In this document: positions 53,601 to 61,354 of the stretch, piece by piece
Numbering within the stretch: the stretch's first letter is position 1
How the letters are laid out: every line of letters starts with the position of its first letter
DNA from: JANSWP01 sp041941305
GTDB taxonomy: Bacteria; Bacteroidota; Bacteroidia; Chitinophagales; Saprospiraceae
Direction: 5' to 3'
Length of the DNA: 64,000 bases
Assembly (NCBI GenBank): GCA_041941305.1
Contig: JBGTQJ010000008.1
Coordinates: 62,001-126,000 of the forward strand
Translations under genes and position numbers: made by a program
Notes under the pieces: generated by a model
Told to the model about the DNA's origin: nothing
The model's database searches: none
What the model saw: only the letters and a program-made list of their open reading frames with translations

Positions 53601-56365
53601 TACTGGATACCTTCTATTATTTTTTTACAGACCCTAGAGTGATAACGGATGAGGGTATCATAAAACCGATTAGTGGCTATTCACACGCCCATACCATGGA
53701 GACCATTTATGAAGACAATAAGGGAACATTGTGGACCACCTTTGGAAATGAATATATACTGCATAAAATCAATACCGCTTTTGACAAAAATGGAAACCTA
53801 AAGATCCAGTTGGAAGAAAAACTGCCCATTGAATCCAGCCTTCAACCAGAAAGCATTCGGGATATTTATCAGGATAGCAAGGATAGGTATTGGTTGGCGA
53901 CGACAAGCATAAAAAATCCAGGACTTTTCATGTTTGACCCTAACACCAAAAATAGCCGGCAATATTCGACTAATGATGGTCTTCTGGACAACTTCATCCT
54001 CTCCATTGAAGAAGACGAACATGGCAATATCTGGCTGCTCACCATTTCAGGCCTGTCTAAATTAGACCCGGAAAGTGAACGTTTTACCAACTTTGACGAA
54101 CAAAGCGGACTTTACATTCCAACTGGCAATCGCAACACAAGTACTATTTCAAAAACCAAAGCAGGTGCTTTCCTAGTTAGTGGTATCAATGGTTTTTATT
54201 GGTTTCATCCAGACAGCATTACAACAAAATACCAAGCGCCCAAAATATTATTAAAAGATTTACAAATTGGAGGGGTAACCCTAACTGTTCGCGATACCTC
54301 TATTCTTCAACAAGAGCTTGCTTTTACAGAAAACATCACTTTACAGCCAAATACACGGGAAATTTCAATTAGCTATGTTGGCCTTGACTTCGTCAATCCG
54401 GAAAACATTCGCTACCAATATCGAATGACAGGCTTGCATGACGATTGGATAGATGCTGGTAATAAGAGAATAGCCCAGTACAGTTTTCTGCCATTTGGTA
54501 AATATACTTTTGAAGTAAAAGCGATGAATGGCAATGGATCTTGGAGTAAAACCACCGCCTCACTCAATATTCAAGTGCTACCCCCCTGGTATCATACTAC
54601 TGTTGCTTATATGGTCTATCTACTGTTTTTGGGCTTAGTGCTTTACTTTTTATGGCGCTACGAAATGAAACGGATCCACCTTCGACAAGCTTTTGAAATG
54701 AAACAATTTGAGGCTGAACAACTCCAGAAAGTCGATCAAATGAAGTCGCACTTCTACACCAACCTTTCCCATGAATTTCGTACTCCAATGACTGTTATTC
54801 TTGGCATGGCAGACCAAATCACCAATCAGCCAAAGAAAAAATTATCGCATATCGCACGAATGATAAAGCGAAATGGTAGAAACGTGCTACACTTGATCAA
54901 TCAAATGCTCGACCTGTCCAAATTGGAAAGCAATACCATGACCTTCAATTTTGTACAAGGAGACATTCTTCAATACCTCCGGTACTTAACAGAATCTTTT
55001 CATTCTTTAGCTGCTTCAAAGGGAATTCATCTCGATTTTTATTCAGAATTGGATTCGGTTTTTATGGACTACGACCCGGATAAAATATTGAGCATTGTGT
55101 CCAATCTTTTATCAAATGCAATAAAGTTTACACCTCCTGGTGGTGCAGTTGTTTTTGAAGTCGCACAGTATAAGCATGTTGGCCAGACAGATTTCGATGC
55201 AAGTGTTAATGGCGCTAAACTACAACTTAAAGTCTCTGATACTGGCATCGGCATTGAAAAACCGGACTTACCCCTCATTTTCGATCGCTTTTATCAAGCA
55301 AACAATACTACTATTGATTCTGGTGAAGGCACAGGGATTGGACTCTCCCTTACTAAGGAATTGGTGGAAAAATTTGAAGGCACTATTGATGTAGAAAGTA
55401 CTCCAGGTGAGGGTACAGAATTCACCATTTTGTTGCCAGTTAAACAAACAGCTCCAAGAATTACGGGTTTGACAGAATTGGCTCTGGGGGATGAAAAAAT
55501 TGGTTCTTTTTTGCAAGCAGGTGCCTTACAGGTTCAACGAAGCCTTGCAAATTCAATCCGTCAACAACAGGATATTTCGGAAAATGGTGGTATACCGAAG
55601 GGTGAACAACCTTTATTACTAGTTATTGAAGATAGTCCCGATGTAATCCAATATCTTCGTTTATGTCTCGAAGTGGATTATACGATTATAACAGCAGTCA
55701 ATGGGAAAGAAGGCATTGAAAAGGCTATTGAAACGATCCCAGATATTATCATCAGCGATGTGATGATGCCGGAGAAGGATGGCTTTGAAGTATGTGAAAC
55801 CTTAAAACAAGATGAAAGAACCAGTCATATCCCAATCATTTTATTAACTGCCAAAGCCACAGTTGATGATCGTTTAAAAGGCTTAACAAGAGGTGCAGAT
55901 GCCTATCTTTCGAAACCCTTTGATAAAAAAGAATTGTTCATCCGGCTTCGAAAGTTAATTCAATTGCGCCAAACTTTGCAAAAACGATATCAATCAGGTG
56001 AAATTCCTCTACCGTCCAAAGACATTGCTCATAAAATTGAAGATATTTTTATAACAAAATTGAACGCTTTGGTCAACGAAAATATAGACAATGACAACCT
56101 GGGACCCGAGTTTCTCTGTAAAAAAATGGGAATGAGCCGCTCCCAACTTCATCGAAAAGTAAATGCACTTACCGGCAAATCAATTTCCATTTACATTCGT
56201 AGCCTTCGCCTCCACAAATCCAAATCCCTATTGCTTTTCACTGATCTGAATATTTCGGAAATTGCCTATGAAGTTGGTTTTCACAATCCGAGTCGATTGT
56301 CTGAATATTTCAAAGAGCAATTTGGTATTAGTCCTTCAGAATGGAGAATTCAGGAATCTAAGTAA
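50681..56365 (+). CDS. Hybrid two-component system (HTCS) with two N-terminal LamG domains
   Basis: This 1894-residue protein combines sensor kinase, response regulator and transcription factor. Order: signal peptide (about 1-27); two LamG/jelly-roll domains (about 30-225 and 250-440), each with IEIRIWNFDK or IKEIRLWNIAR and a YHHLAVSYN-type strand; a two-component propeller (about 470-1150) with repeated DxxGxxWLAT/IW blades; a Y_Y_Y domain (about 1220-1300); a membrane span (about 1306-1328); HisKA with H1364 in LSHEFRTP; HATPase with NAIKFTPPGG, DTGIGIE and GTGIGLSLT; REC with D1693 in IIISDVMMP; and an AraC HTH (about 1795-1894). HTCS usually sense glycans; LamG domains at the front could bind a carbohydrate or protein. 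The gene downstream is a likely target. Confidence 0.92.
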   Translation: MSPNIIISIRVSASLFLLLSSILLYSQNYALHFQESKKGYLEVPHSTDLNISNAISIECWVKPSSRAYSPDLGILCKMSKGVGGWGLIYYETTGQFTFHLSDGKIIHQLHSPSGFSSDRYHHLAVSYNKAKGILKFWVNGIRTEKRDFKTGVLATTGNLYIGTYRDESTTKYFHGSIDEIRIWNFDKTEEAINQSAFSELSGKEPGLVAYFNFNQIEDCGQKVYGEALLDASSQGNNGYFKNFEPKAFPKDGSLNFDGIDDHISIPIGTQVFLRNTITVECRIKPHSSSSKNRQAILGKSYSSNVGGWGLLYEDGRFVFELADGENRHRITSTPIHNPGSWYHLAATYDREAGIMRLFVNGQMFDRTDLYTGLIYAPPFPLEIGQYPIQAIPFKGAIKEIRLWNIARSPQQLSIENSNDLRSNEPGLVAHYNLSQADSYGQRTIGLITDASEFHHTSILKDFNLDRFGKNPCDSIWTTNVPIGINDLLQDEFGRLWLATPAGLLKYDGIGYQSFSPDDSIETDMEVKKLIPYKNERFFVETNAGLYAFDLKKETFALVKKKQHRQAWSAISTDHSGNIWLADISYLERILPKNNTKSIQRKEFNRLGRIHDIHKSQNGDLWLGTDSGLILLKISASEFEDGDLQMKSYNSLSENPNTMKCASVYQLFKSKNGFWLKGKTKAGFWMIEHFNLKTEVFTPLEFDFANLSTSGKTSDGKNIPIRNLMEERYGRVLENGTKNLFMYWPALKNEKHAAAIQQDSIYANTRALIEDNFGTLWLATESTLLQIACPLIKKNQQIWVHPISGINHLLEDSFDMIWVGTTHGLTKLHPTVNRFNFFPLPRRTYWPDLLGSALLEDQAGKIWIATTNHDLFVYDPKIPLITYHEYDWINDRISSPTIPFQSLNSLLEDRQGKVWVISDWGLSYFDPISDRFFRFDRQSYNGKNPGGVQFYRAIEDKEGIIWLTHQTGLDRYDPVLDTFYYFFTDPRVITDEGIIKPISGYSHAHTMETIYEDNKGTLWTTFGNEYILHKINTAFDKNGNLKIQLEEKLPIESSLQPESIRDIYQDSKDRYWLATTSIKNPGLFMFDPNTKNSRQYSTNDGLLDNFILSIEEDEHGNIWLLTISGLSKLDPESERFTNFDEQSGLYIPTGNRNTSTISKTKAGAFLVSGINGFYWFHPDSITTKYQAPKILLKDLQIGGVTLTVRDTSILQQELAFTENITLQPNTREISISYVGLDFVNPENIRYQYRMTGLHDDWIDAGNKRIAQYSFLPFGKYTFEVKAMNGNGSWSKTTASLNIQVLPPWYHTTVAYMVYLLFLGLVLYFLWRYEMKRIHLRQAFEMKQFEAEQLQKVDQMKSHFYTNLSHEFRTPMTVILGMADQITNQPKKKLSHIARMIKRNGRNVLHLINQMLDLSKLESNTMTFNFVQGDILQYLRYLTESFHSLAASKGIHLDFYSELDSVFMDYDPDKILSIVSNLLSNAIKFTPPGGAVVFEVAQYKHVGQTDFDASVNGAKLQLKVSDTGIGIEKPDLPLIFDRFYQANNTTIDSGEGTGIGLSLTKELVEKFEGTIDVESTPGEGTEFTILLPVKQTAPRITGLTELALGDEKIGSFLQAGALQVQRSLANSIRQQQDISENGGIPKGEQPLLLVIEDSPDVIQYLRLCLEVDYTIITAVNGKEGIEKAIETIPDIIISDVMMPEKDGFEVCETLKQDERTSHIPIILLTAKATVDDRLKGLTRGADAYLSKPFDKKELFIRLRKLIQLRQTLQKRYQSGEIPLPSKDIAHKIEDIFITKLNALVNENIDNDNLGPEFLCKKMGMSRSQLHRKVNALTGKSISIYIRSLRLHKSKSLLLFTDLNISEIAYEVGFHNPSRLSEYFKEQFGISPSEWRIQESK

Positions 56366-56487
56366 CGCTAGTTGCTGGTTTCCTGGGTTTTGCTGATACC
56401 ATTGTGTCGTGATGGGCGGACTGCCCAATGGTGTTAGCAATAGCGTTAAAACCCAGACTAACTAAGAACCAGTTAACTAGCAACTAT
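56363..56487 (+). other. Nested inverted repeats after the HTCS gene
   Basis: Several arms nest around 56413-56427 (TGGGC-GGACT-GCCCA): ACCATTG/CAATGGT, TAACGCT/AGCGTTA (the first overlaps the HTCS stop codon), CTGGGTTTT/AAAACCCAG, and an imperfect outer AGTTGCTGGTT/AACCAG..AGCAACT. The whole could fold as one long stem. No T-run. Terminator, mobile-element remnant or RNA structure are all possible. Confidence 0.5.
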
Positions 56488-56533
56488 AATCAAATACGCT
56501 TTAATGCTCTTATTATCGCCATTTCTTATTTCA

Positions 56534-56571
56534 TGACACAATAACGAAAGCATTTGACACAATAACGAAAG
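56534..56571 (+). promoter_or_regulatory. Two exact 17-bp direct repeats, likely HTCS/AraC operator
   Basis: TGACACAATAACGAAAG occurs at 56534-56550 and again at 56555-56571. The 21-bp centre spacing equals two helical turns, typical of AraC-family sites. The second copy ends 20 bases before a -7-like box, overlapping the -33 position, as for an activator. Confidence 0.65.
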
Positions 56572-56591
56572 AGATCCTAACAACTACGACT

Positions 56592-56599
56592 CATCTTTG
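56592..56599 (+). promoter_or_regulatory. Near-consensus -7 promoter box (CATCTTTG)
   Basis: The box differs from TAnnTTTG at one position, as expected for a promoter that needs an activator. It implies a leader of about 210 bases before the LRR gene at 56817. Confidence 0.45.
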
Positions 56600-56816
56600 T
56601 ATAAATTAAATCACCTGTTCATCAATTTATCTCGGTGGAGAAACAACTAAAAACAACGCTGTTTTTCCATATCCTCAGACAATCCTTGTCGAAATGAAAT
56701 GAATAACAGGTGAAGTGCCGGGCATTCATTTTTTCACCCTTTTTAATTCAGAGCTATTCAGGCTGCATAGCATCCTTTACTATGCCTATGCATAGCTTTC
56801 ATTAAAATCAAATACT

Positions 56817-58715
56817 ATGAAAATTTTTAAATTCAAATCCACTTACCTAAATAGTACAATGCTTTTTCTTAGTATGATTGTTTTTTTCCCTTCAGCTTTT
56901 TCCCAAATCACCTCAATTCCTGACCCCAATTTCGAGCAAAAACTAATTGATCTGGGGATCGACTCTGATGGAGTGATCAATGCTCAGATTTTAACTTCGG
57001 ATGCCGCTGCACGATATGGATCTTTAGACGTATTCTCTTCATCTATTTCTGATTTGACTGGGATAGAAGCCTTTGTAAACATTACTGTATTGCGGTGTTA
57101 CGATAACAACTTAACTTCTTTGGATCTTACCAGCAATACCAATTTGGGTGAAATCATATGTAGTGATAACAACCTTCAAAGTTTGGATGTAAGTACGATT
57201 ACTAATTTGTTCCTGCTTTACTGTGCCAACAACCCTTTATTGGGCAGTTTGGATCTAAGCAATAACACTGGCTTGTCTATTTTAATAGCAGGTAATATAG
57301 GCTTGTCAACTTTGGATGTGAGTGATAATACCTCCTTAACTAATTTAAGTTGTACCTCAAACTCCTTAAGTACTTTGGATTTAAGTAAGAATGCTGCATT
57401 AAAAGAATTAGCTATTAGTGGGAATTCAATAGCAAGTATAGATCTTAGTAAAAATATAGCTTTAGAGCGATTAATTTGCGCAGGTAATGGCATGACTAGT
57501 TTAGATGTGAGTAAAAATACTGCTTTATGGGATTTACAACTACACTTTAATTCTGTAAGCAGTCTTGATCTGAGCACAAATTCAGCATTAACAAATTTGA
57601 ATTGCCACGACAACTTGTTAACCAGTTTGGATGTCAGTTTAAATACTACATTGACGCATTTATCCTGCCATCACAATCCACAAATGACCTGCCTGGATGT
57701 AGCGAACGGGAATAATGCGTCCTTTATCTATTTTAATTCCCATGCATGTCCTAATCTATTTTGCATTAATGTGGATGATGCAACTGATGCCAACGGTTCT
57801 TCCTTTTGGCTAAATGGCAAAGACCCTTGGGCTACATTTTCTGAATCCTGTGGCTGTAGCAATCAACCTCCCGATTGTAGTATGGCAGCAATCGCCGACC
57901 AAAATGCGGATGCCAATTGTGAAGCTACTATTTCTTCCTCAGACGTCACAGGTCTTACTGATCCGGAAGGAGACCAATTAATGGTAACCGTAAATCCTGC
58001 TAATCTATACTTAGGTGCAAACACAGTAAATGTCACAGCAGACGATGGAAATGGTGGTAATTGTTCAATTAATATCAATGTCAACGTAGTAGATAACGAT
58101 ACAGATAATGATGGGGTCGTAGATTGTTTGGACAATTGTAAGAACACTCATAATCCTGGACAAGAAGATGGTGATTGTGATGGGTTTGGAGATGTCTGTG
58201 ATATGTGTGAGGGTAGCGACGATAGTGTAGACAATAATAATGATGGATTATCCGATTGCATTAATCCTCCGGAATATGAGGATATTATTGATGATTGGAA
58301 ATGTGGTAACAACAAGGTTTACATGACTGTAAATCCAAACAACCCTCATACGATTTGTGTCAATAAAAATTCTATTACCTCCCATATTGCCAATGGTGGT
58401 TATTTGGGTGAATTTGGCAGTGCTTCCTGTCCCTCTATACCCTTCATTTCTCTAGAAGGAAATAATGAATTTGAAATTAAATCCCTTTTCAATGAAGGTG
58501 AAAAATTCGAGGTGACCTTTCATACTCTATGGGAAAAAGAAATAACTGCAAGGGTATTTGACTTAACGGGCAAACTTTTATCAATCAATTCTATCCATCC
58601 TACTAAAGGTATAAACACAATTTATCTGGATACTGGCAAAATAAGCAGTGGACTGTATATTGTCCATTTAAACGATGGACAAAGGCAGGTTGCGGAGAAA
58701 TTTGTAATGCCTTAA
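56817..58715 (+). CDS. T9SS leucine-rich-repeat surface protein
   Basis: The 632-residue protein has a signal peptide (about 1-30, ending AFSQ), an LRR region (about 75-320) of repeats such as LTSLDVSKNTALWDLQL and LSTLDLSKNAALKELAI, then a cysteine-containing linker, a HYR-like domain (about 350-430), thrombospondin-type-3 calcium-binding repeats (about 425-480, with DTDNDGVVDCLDNC and DGDCDGFGDVCD), and a type A T9SS tail (about 555-632). LRR and TSP3 modules suggest adhesion. It lies downstream of the HTCS gene and the direct repeats, so it is the likely target of that regulator. Confidence 0.9.
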   Translation: MKIFKFKSTYLNSTMLFLSMIVFFPSAFSQITSIPDPNFEQKLIDLGIDSDGVINAQILTSDAAARYGSLDVFSSSISDLTGIEAFVNITVLRCYDNNLTSLDLTSNTNLGEIICSDNNLQSLDVSTITNLFLLYCANNPLLGSLDLSNNTGLSILIAGNIGLSTLDVSDNTSLTNLSCTSNSLSTLDLSKNAALKELAISGNSIASIDLSKNIALERLICAGNGMTSLDVSKNTALWDLQLHFNSVSSLDLSTNSALTNLNCHDNLLTSLDVSLNTTLTHLSCHHNPQMTCLDVANGNNASFIYFNSHACPNLFCINVDDATDANGSSFWLNGKDPWATFSESCGCSNQPPDCSMAAIADQNADANCEATISSSDVTGLTDPEGDQLMVTVNPANLYLGANTVNVTADDGNGGNCSININVNVVDNDTDNDGVVDCLDNCKNTHNPGQEDGDCDGFGDVCDMCEGSDDSVDNNNDGLSDCINPPEYEDIIDDWKCGNNKVYMTVNPNNPHTICVNKNSITSHIANGGYLGEFGSASCPSIPFISLEGNNEFEIKSLFNEGEKFEVTFHTLWEKEITARVFDLTGKLLSINSIHPTKGINTIYLDTGKISSGLYIVHLNDGQRQVAEKFVMP

Positions 58716-58741
58716 GTGGTATTTAAAACTTGTTTAATAGC

Positions 58742-58775
58742 TAAGGGCTTGGCAAAAAATATTGCCAAGCCCTTA
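58742..58775. terminator. Intrinsic terminator after the LRR gene
   Basis: TAAGGGCTTGGCAA (58742-58755) pairs perfectly with TTGCCAAGCCCTTA (58762-58775). It lies between convergent genes and may serve both. Confidence 0.8.
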
Positions 58776-58808
58776 ATATTTGGATTCATACATTGACAAT
58801 GTACTAAT

Positions 58809-59807
58809 TTATTCCTCCTCTTCCCCTCTCCAGTCTCGTTCTTCCCTCCTTGCTTCGTCAGCTGCTCTTTCATAAGCTCTGATAATTTCCTTTACCAGGC
58901 GATGCCGAACCACATCATCTGCATTCAAGTAAACTGTCTCTATCCCTTCTAGTCCGCCCAACAACTCAGAAGCACGCCGCAAACCAGATTTGACTCTCCC
59001 TGGTAAATCTACTTGTGATAAATCTCCAGTAAGGATACACTTCGCTGTGGGTCCAAGGCGTGTCAAGAACATCTTGATCTGCATGGTAGTCGCATTTTGG
59101 GCTTCATCCAAAATGATGAATGCATTGTCCAGGGTGCGTCCTCTCATGAATGCCAATGGTGCAATTTCGATGATTCGATTTTGCATAAAATAATTTAGCT
59201 TATCTGCTGGAAACATGTCATCCAAAGCGTCGTAAAGCGGACGGAGATAAGGGTCTATTTTTTCTTTCAAATCTCCAGGCAAAAAACCGAGGCTTTCGCC
59301 TGCTTCTACCGCTGGGCGAGTGAGAATGATTTTTTTGACCAATTTATTTTTCAAGGCTCGAACTGCCAATGCAACGGCTGTATAGGTTTTCCCCGTTCCT
59401 GCAGGGCCAATGGCAAATACCACGTCGTTGCTTTCAGACGCTTCAATCAACCGTTTTTGATTATGAGTTTTGGCTTTAATGACTTTTCCACCACGCCCAT
59501 GCACCAATGCCTTATTGCCATTGCCGTTTTTGCTCAACCGCGTCTCATATGGGTTGCCGCCATTTAGCAAATCCTGAACAGTTTGAACCGTCAGTTCTTC
59601 ATGCTCTTTGAGCAATCGAACCATCATTTCAAATTTACTCTTCGCCTTTTGTGTGTGTTTTTTTTCGCCGGAAAGTTTGAGGTTGTGACCTCTGGCGGTA
59701 ATGGATATATCTGGGAAAGCGTTTCGTAAAAGATTGAGTTTCACATTGTTTTGCCCATATAATTCTACAGGGTCAACGCCTTCAACTGTCAAAATAATTT
59801 CGCTCAA
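58809..59807 (-). CDS. phoH: PhoH family ATPase
   Basis: The 332-residue protein has an N-terminal KH-like region (about 1-100) and a P-loop ATPase domain: Walker A GPAGTGKTYTA, Walker B FIILDEAQN, and GDLSQVDLPG. PhoH/YbeZ proteins are RNA-associated ATPases linked to ribosome and RNA quality control. The start is a TTG with an unusually good Shine-Dalgarno (AGGAGG, five bases upstream), giving MSEIILTVEGVDP, which fits the family N-terminus. A longer frame from TTG 59855 is unlikely. Ends near the bidirectional terminator. Confidence 0.92.
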   Translation of the reverse strand: MSEIILTVEGVDPVELYGQNNVKLNLLRNAFPDISITARGHNLKLSGEKKHTQKAKSKFEMMVRLLKEHEELTVQTVQDLLNGGNPYETRLSKNGNGNKALVHGRGGKVIKAKTHNQKRLIEASESNDVVFAIGPAGTGKTYTAVALAVRALKNKLVKKIILTRPAVEAGESLGFLPGDLKEKIDPYLRPLYDALDDMFPADKLNYFMQNRIIEIAPLAFMRGRTLDNAFIILDEAQNATTMQIKMFLTRLGPTAKCILTGDLSQVDLPGRVKSGLRRASELLGGLEGIETVYLNADDVVRHRLVKEIIRAYERAADEARREERDWRGEEEE

Positions 59808-60158
59808 TATACCTCCTGAAAGTTTGTATTTTGCTAGTTCTAAAACGCAACACAATTTTCTTATTTGTAATTTTTACGGATTAGGAAAGCCGTGCTACGA
59901 TTCAAAACTGTAAAAGAAAAAGTATTTTTGTTTGTAAAATTAAGTTTTTAAGTGTATAAATGAAATGATGAAGGATGAATGATGAGATCTGAACTCAGAA
60001 TATCAAAAGATTTTATTCTATAAAGATCTGGCAGTAAACCACTTATCAAAATTGTCTTTTTTAAAATTCATCATCTATCATTCAATATTTATCATTTTTT
60101 ATAAGCAGAAACCTTATTTGGGTAAACCTAACCACACAACCAAATTCATAGTTCCCCG
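59808..60158. other. Divergent intergenic region between phoH and the SAM hydrolase gene
   Basis: No gene is seen in about 350 bases. The plus strand holds GATGAATGATGAG near 59973 and AATTCATCATCTATCATTC near 60066, a loose inverted similarity of ATGAT units. No clear promoter box was found on either strand. Confidence 0.4.
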
Positions 60159-60944
60159 ATGCCGAAAACTACGCCAATTCCTATTATAACTTTACTAACA
60201 GATTATGGGCAAGGTGACCATGCTGTGGCCGTTTTAAAAGGAGCTTTGCTCCAACAGCATTCATCACTCCATATCATCGATATCTCTCATCAAATTCAAC
60301 CGCACGATATTGTTCAGGCTGCTTATATTTTTAAAAACGCTTTCCGTAGTTTTCCAAAAGGAACCATTCATATATTGAGTATCAACAATTATTCCGCTAA
60401 TCAGTTGCGTTTTATTGGAATTCGACATGCTGGGCATATTTTTCTTGGACCAGACAATGGCATATTCTCTCTTATTTTTGAAAATACACCCAAAGAAATT
60501 GTGGAACTAGGAGTCCTGGAAGATGTACTTTTTTCTCAGGAAGCTATTTTCTCTCATGCGGTTGGACATCTGGTTGCTGGAAAGCCATTTATGGAATTAG
60601 GTTTGCCTGTTACAGAAATAACTGAGCGTTTAAGCTTACAACCGGTCATCAGTACAGTTTTGATGAGAGGTTCTGTTATTTTTATTGATAAATTCGAAAA
60701 TGTCGTGATAAACATTAAAAAGGATTTATTTGAAAAGGTGAGCAACAATCGAAATTTTGCGCTTTATTTTAAAAGAAACGACCCCATTACAAGCTTAAGT
60801 GAATATTATTACGATGTGCCTGTAGGAGAAACCCTATGTTTTTTTAATGCTTCTGATTATTTAGAGATCGCCATCAATATGGGCAAAGCAGCAAGTATGT
60901 TGGGTTTGAATTTGGAGGATACGGTAGAAGTTAGATTTATGTAG
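60159..60944 (+). CDS. S-adenosyl-L-methionine hydroxide adenosyltransferase (DUF62)
   Basis: The enzyme hydrolyses SAM to adenosine and methionine. The 261 residues show the family's ITLLTDYGQGDHAVAVLKG, IDISHQIQPHDIVQAAYIF, FPKGTIHILSI and the glycine-rich GPDNGIFSL, plus the C-terminal barrel (VPVGETLCFFNASDYLEIAINMGKAA, broken across strands). Its stop codon lies within a REP-like element starting at 60941, so the last residues are fixed by the element. The next gene follows the element. Confidence 0.92.
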   Translation: MPKTTPIPIITLLTDYGQGDHAVAVLKGALLQQHSSLHIIDISHQIQPHDIVQAAYIFKNAFRSFPKGTIHILSINNYSANQLRFIGIRHAGHIFLGPDNGIFSLIFENTPKEIVELGVLEDVLFSQEAIFSHAVGHLVAGKPFMELGLPVTEITERLSLQPVISTVLMRGSVIFIDKFENVVINIKKDLFEKVSNNRNFALYFKRNDPITSLSEYYYDVPVGETLCFFNASDYLEIAINMGKAASMLGLNLEDTVEVRFM

Positions 60945-61032
60945 CTCCGTTTGCCAAACGGAGAGGCAGTAAGCTATAGAATGATATAATTTTTTAATTT
61001 ATTTTATTCCTCCGTTCGGCAAACGGAGCTAC
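60941..61032. repeat. REP-like double-hairpin element, copy 2
   Basis: The 23-nt arms at 60941-60963 and 61010-61032 start GTAGCTCCG and are inverted with one mismatch. Each arm contains CTCCGTTT-GCC-AAACGGAG. It is related to 48634-48700 by the shared GTAG-CTCCG outer motif and arm size. The left arm supplies the TAG stop codon of the preceding gene. Confidence 0.7.
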
Positions 61033-61042
61033 TTTCTAAAAA

Positions 61043-61354
61043 ATGATAAAACGAATTGTTAAGCTAACTTTTCGAGAAGAAGAAATTGCTACTTTTTTAA
61101 AGATTTTTGATGAAAGCAAGCAATTGATTAAAAGCTTTGAGGGTTGTAAACATTTAGAGCTTTTACAAAGTATTCAGCAACCAAATGTCTTTTTCACCTA
61201 CAGCTTTTGGGAAAGCGAAGCTGCTTTGAATACCTACCGACATTCAGAATTGTTTCAAAAGACCTGGAGTCGAACCAAGGTTTTGTTTAAAGAAAAACCA
61301 GAAGCCTGGAGTGTAAATAGCATTTACGATTCTGCAACCTCTTCTCCTTCATAA
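61043..61354 (+). CDS. ABM-domain (antibiotic biosynthesis monooxygenase-like) protein
   Basis: The 103-residue protein has the ferredoxin-like ABM fold: strands IKRIVKLTFREEEI, LELLQSIQQPNVFFTYSFWES and helices around LKIFDESKQLI and FQKTWSRTKVLF. Members include small monooxygenases and haem-degrading enzymes, but many are of unknown function; key residues cannot settle which. It starts 10 bases after the REP-like element and overlaps the convergent symporter gene by 31 bases at its end. Confidence 0.8.
   Translation: MIKRIVKLTFREEEIATFLKIFDESKQLIKSFEGCKHLELLQSIQQPNVFFTYSFWESEAALNTYRHSELFQKTWSRTKVLFKEKPEAWSVNSIYDSATSSPS

Noticed and set aside
57218..57613. Minus-strand frame opposite the leucine-rich repeats
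   Set aside because: Its apparent repeats are the mirror of the LRR coding repeats.
57100..57660. Regular DNA repeats that could suggest a CRISPR array
   Set aside because: They encode leucine-rich repeats in one frame and lack identical units and unique spacers. No CRISPR array or cas gene was seen in the window.
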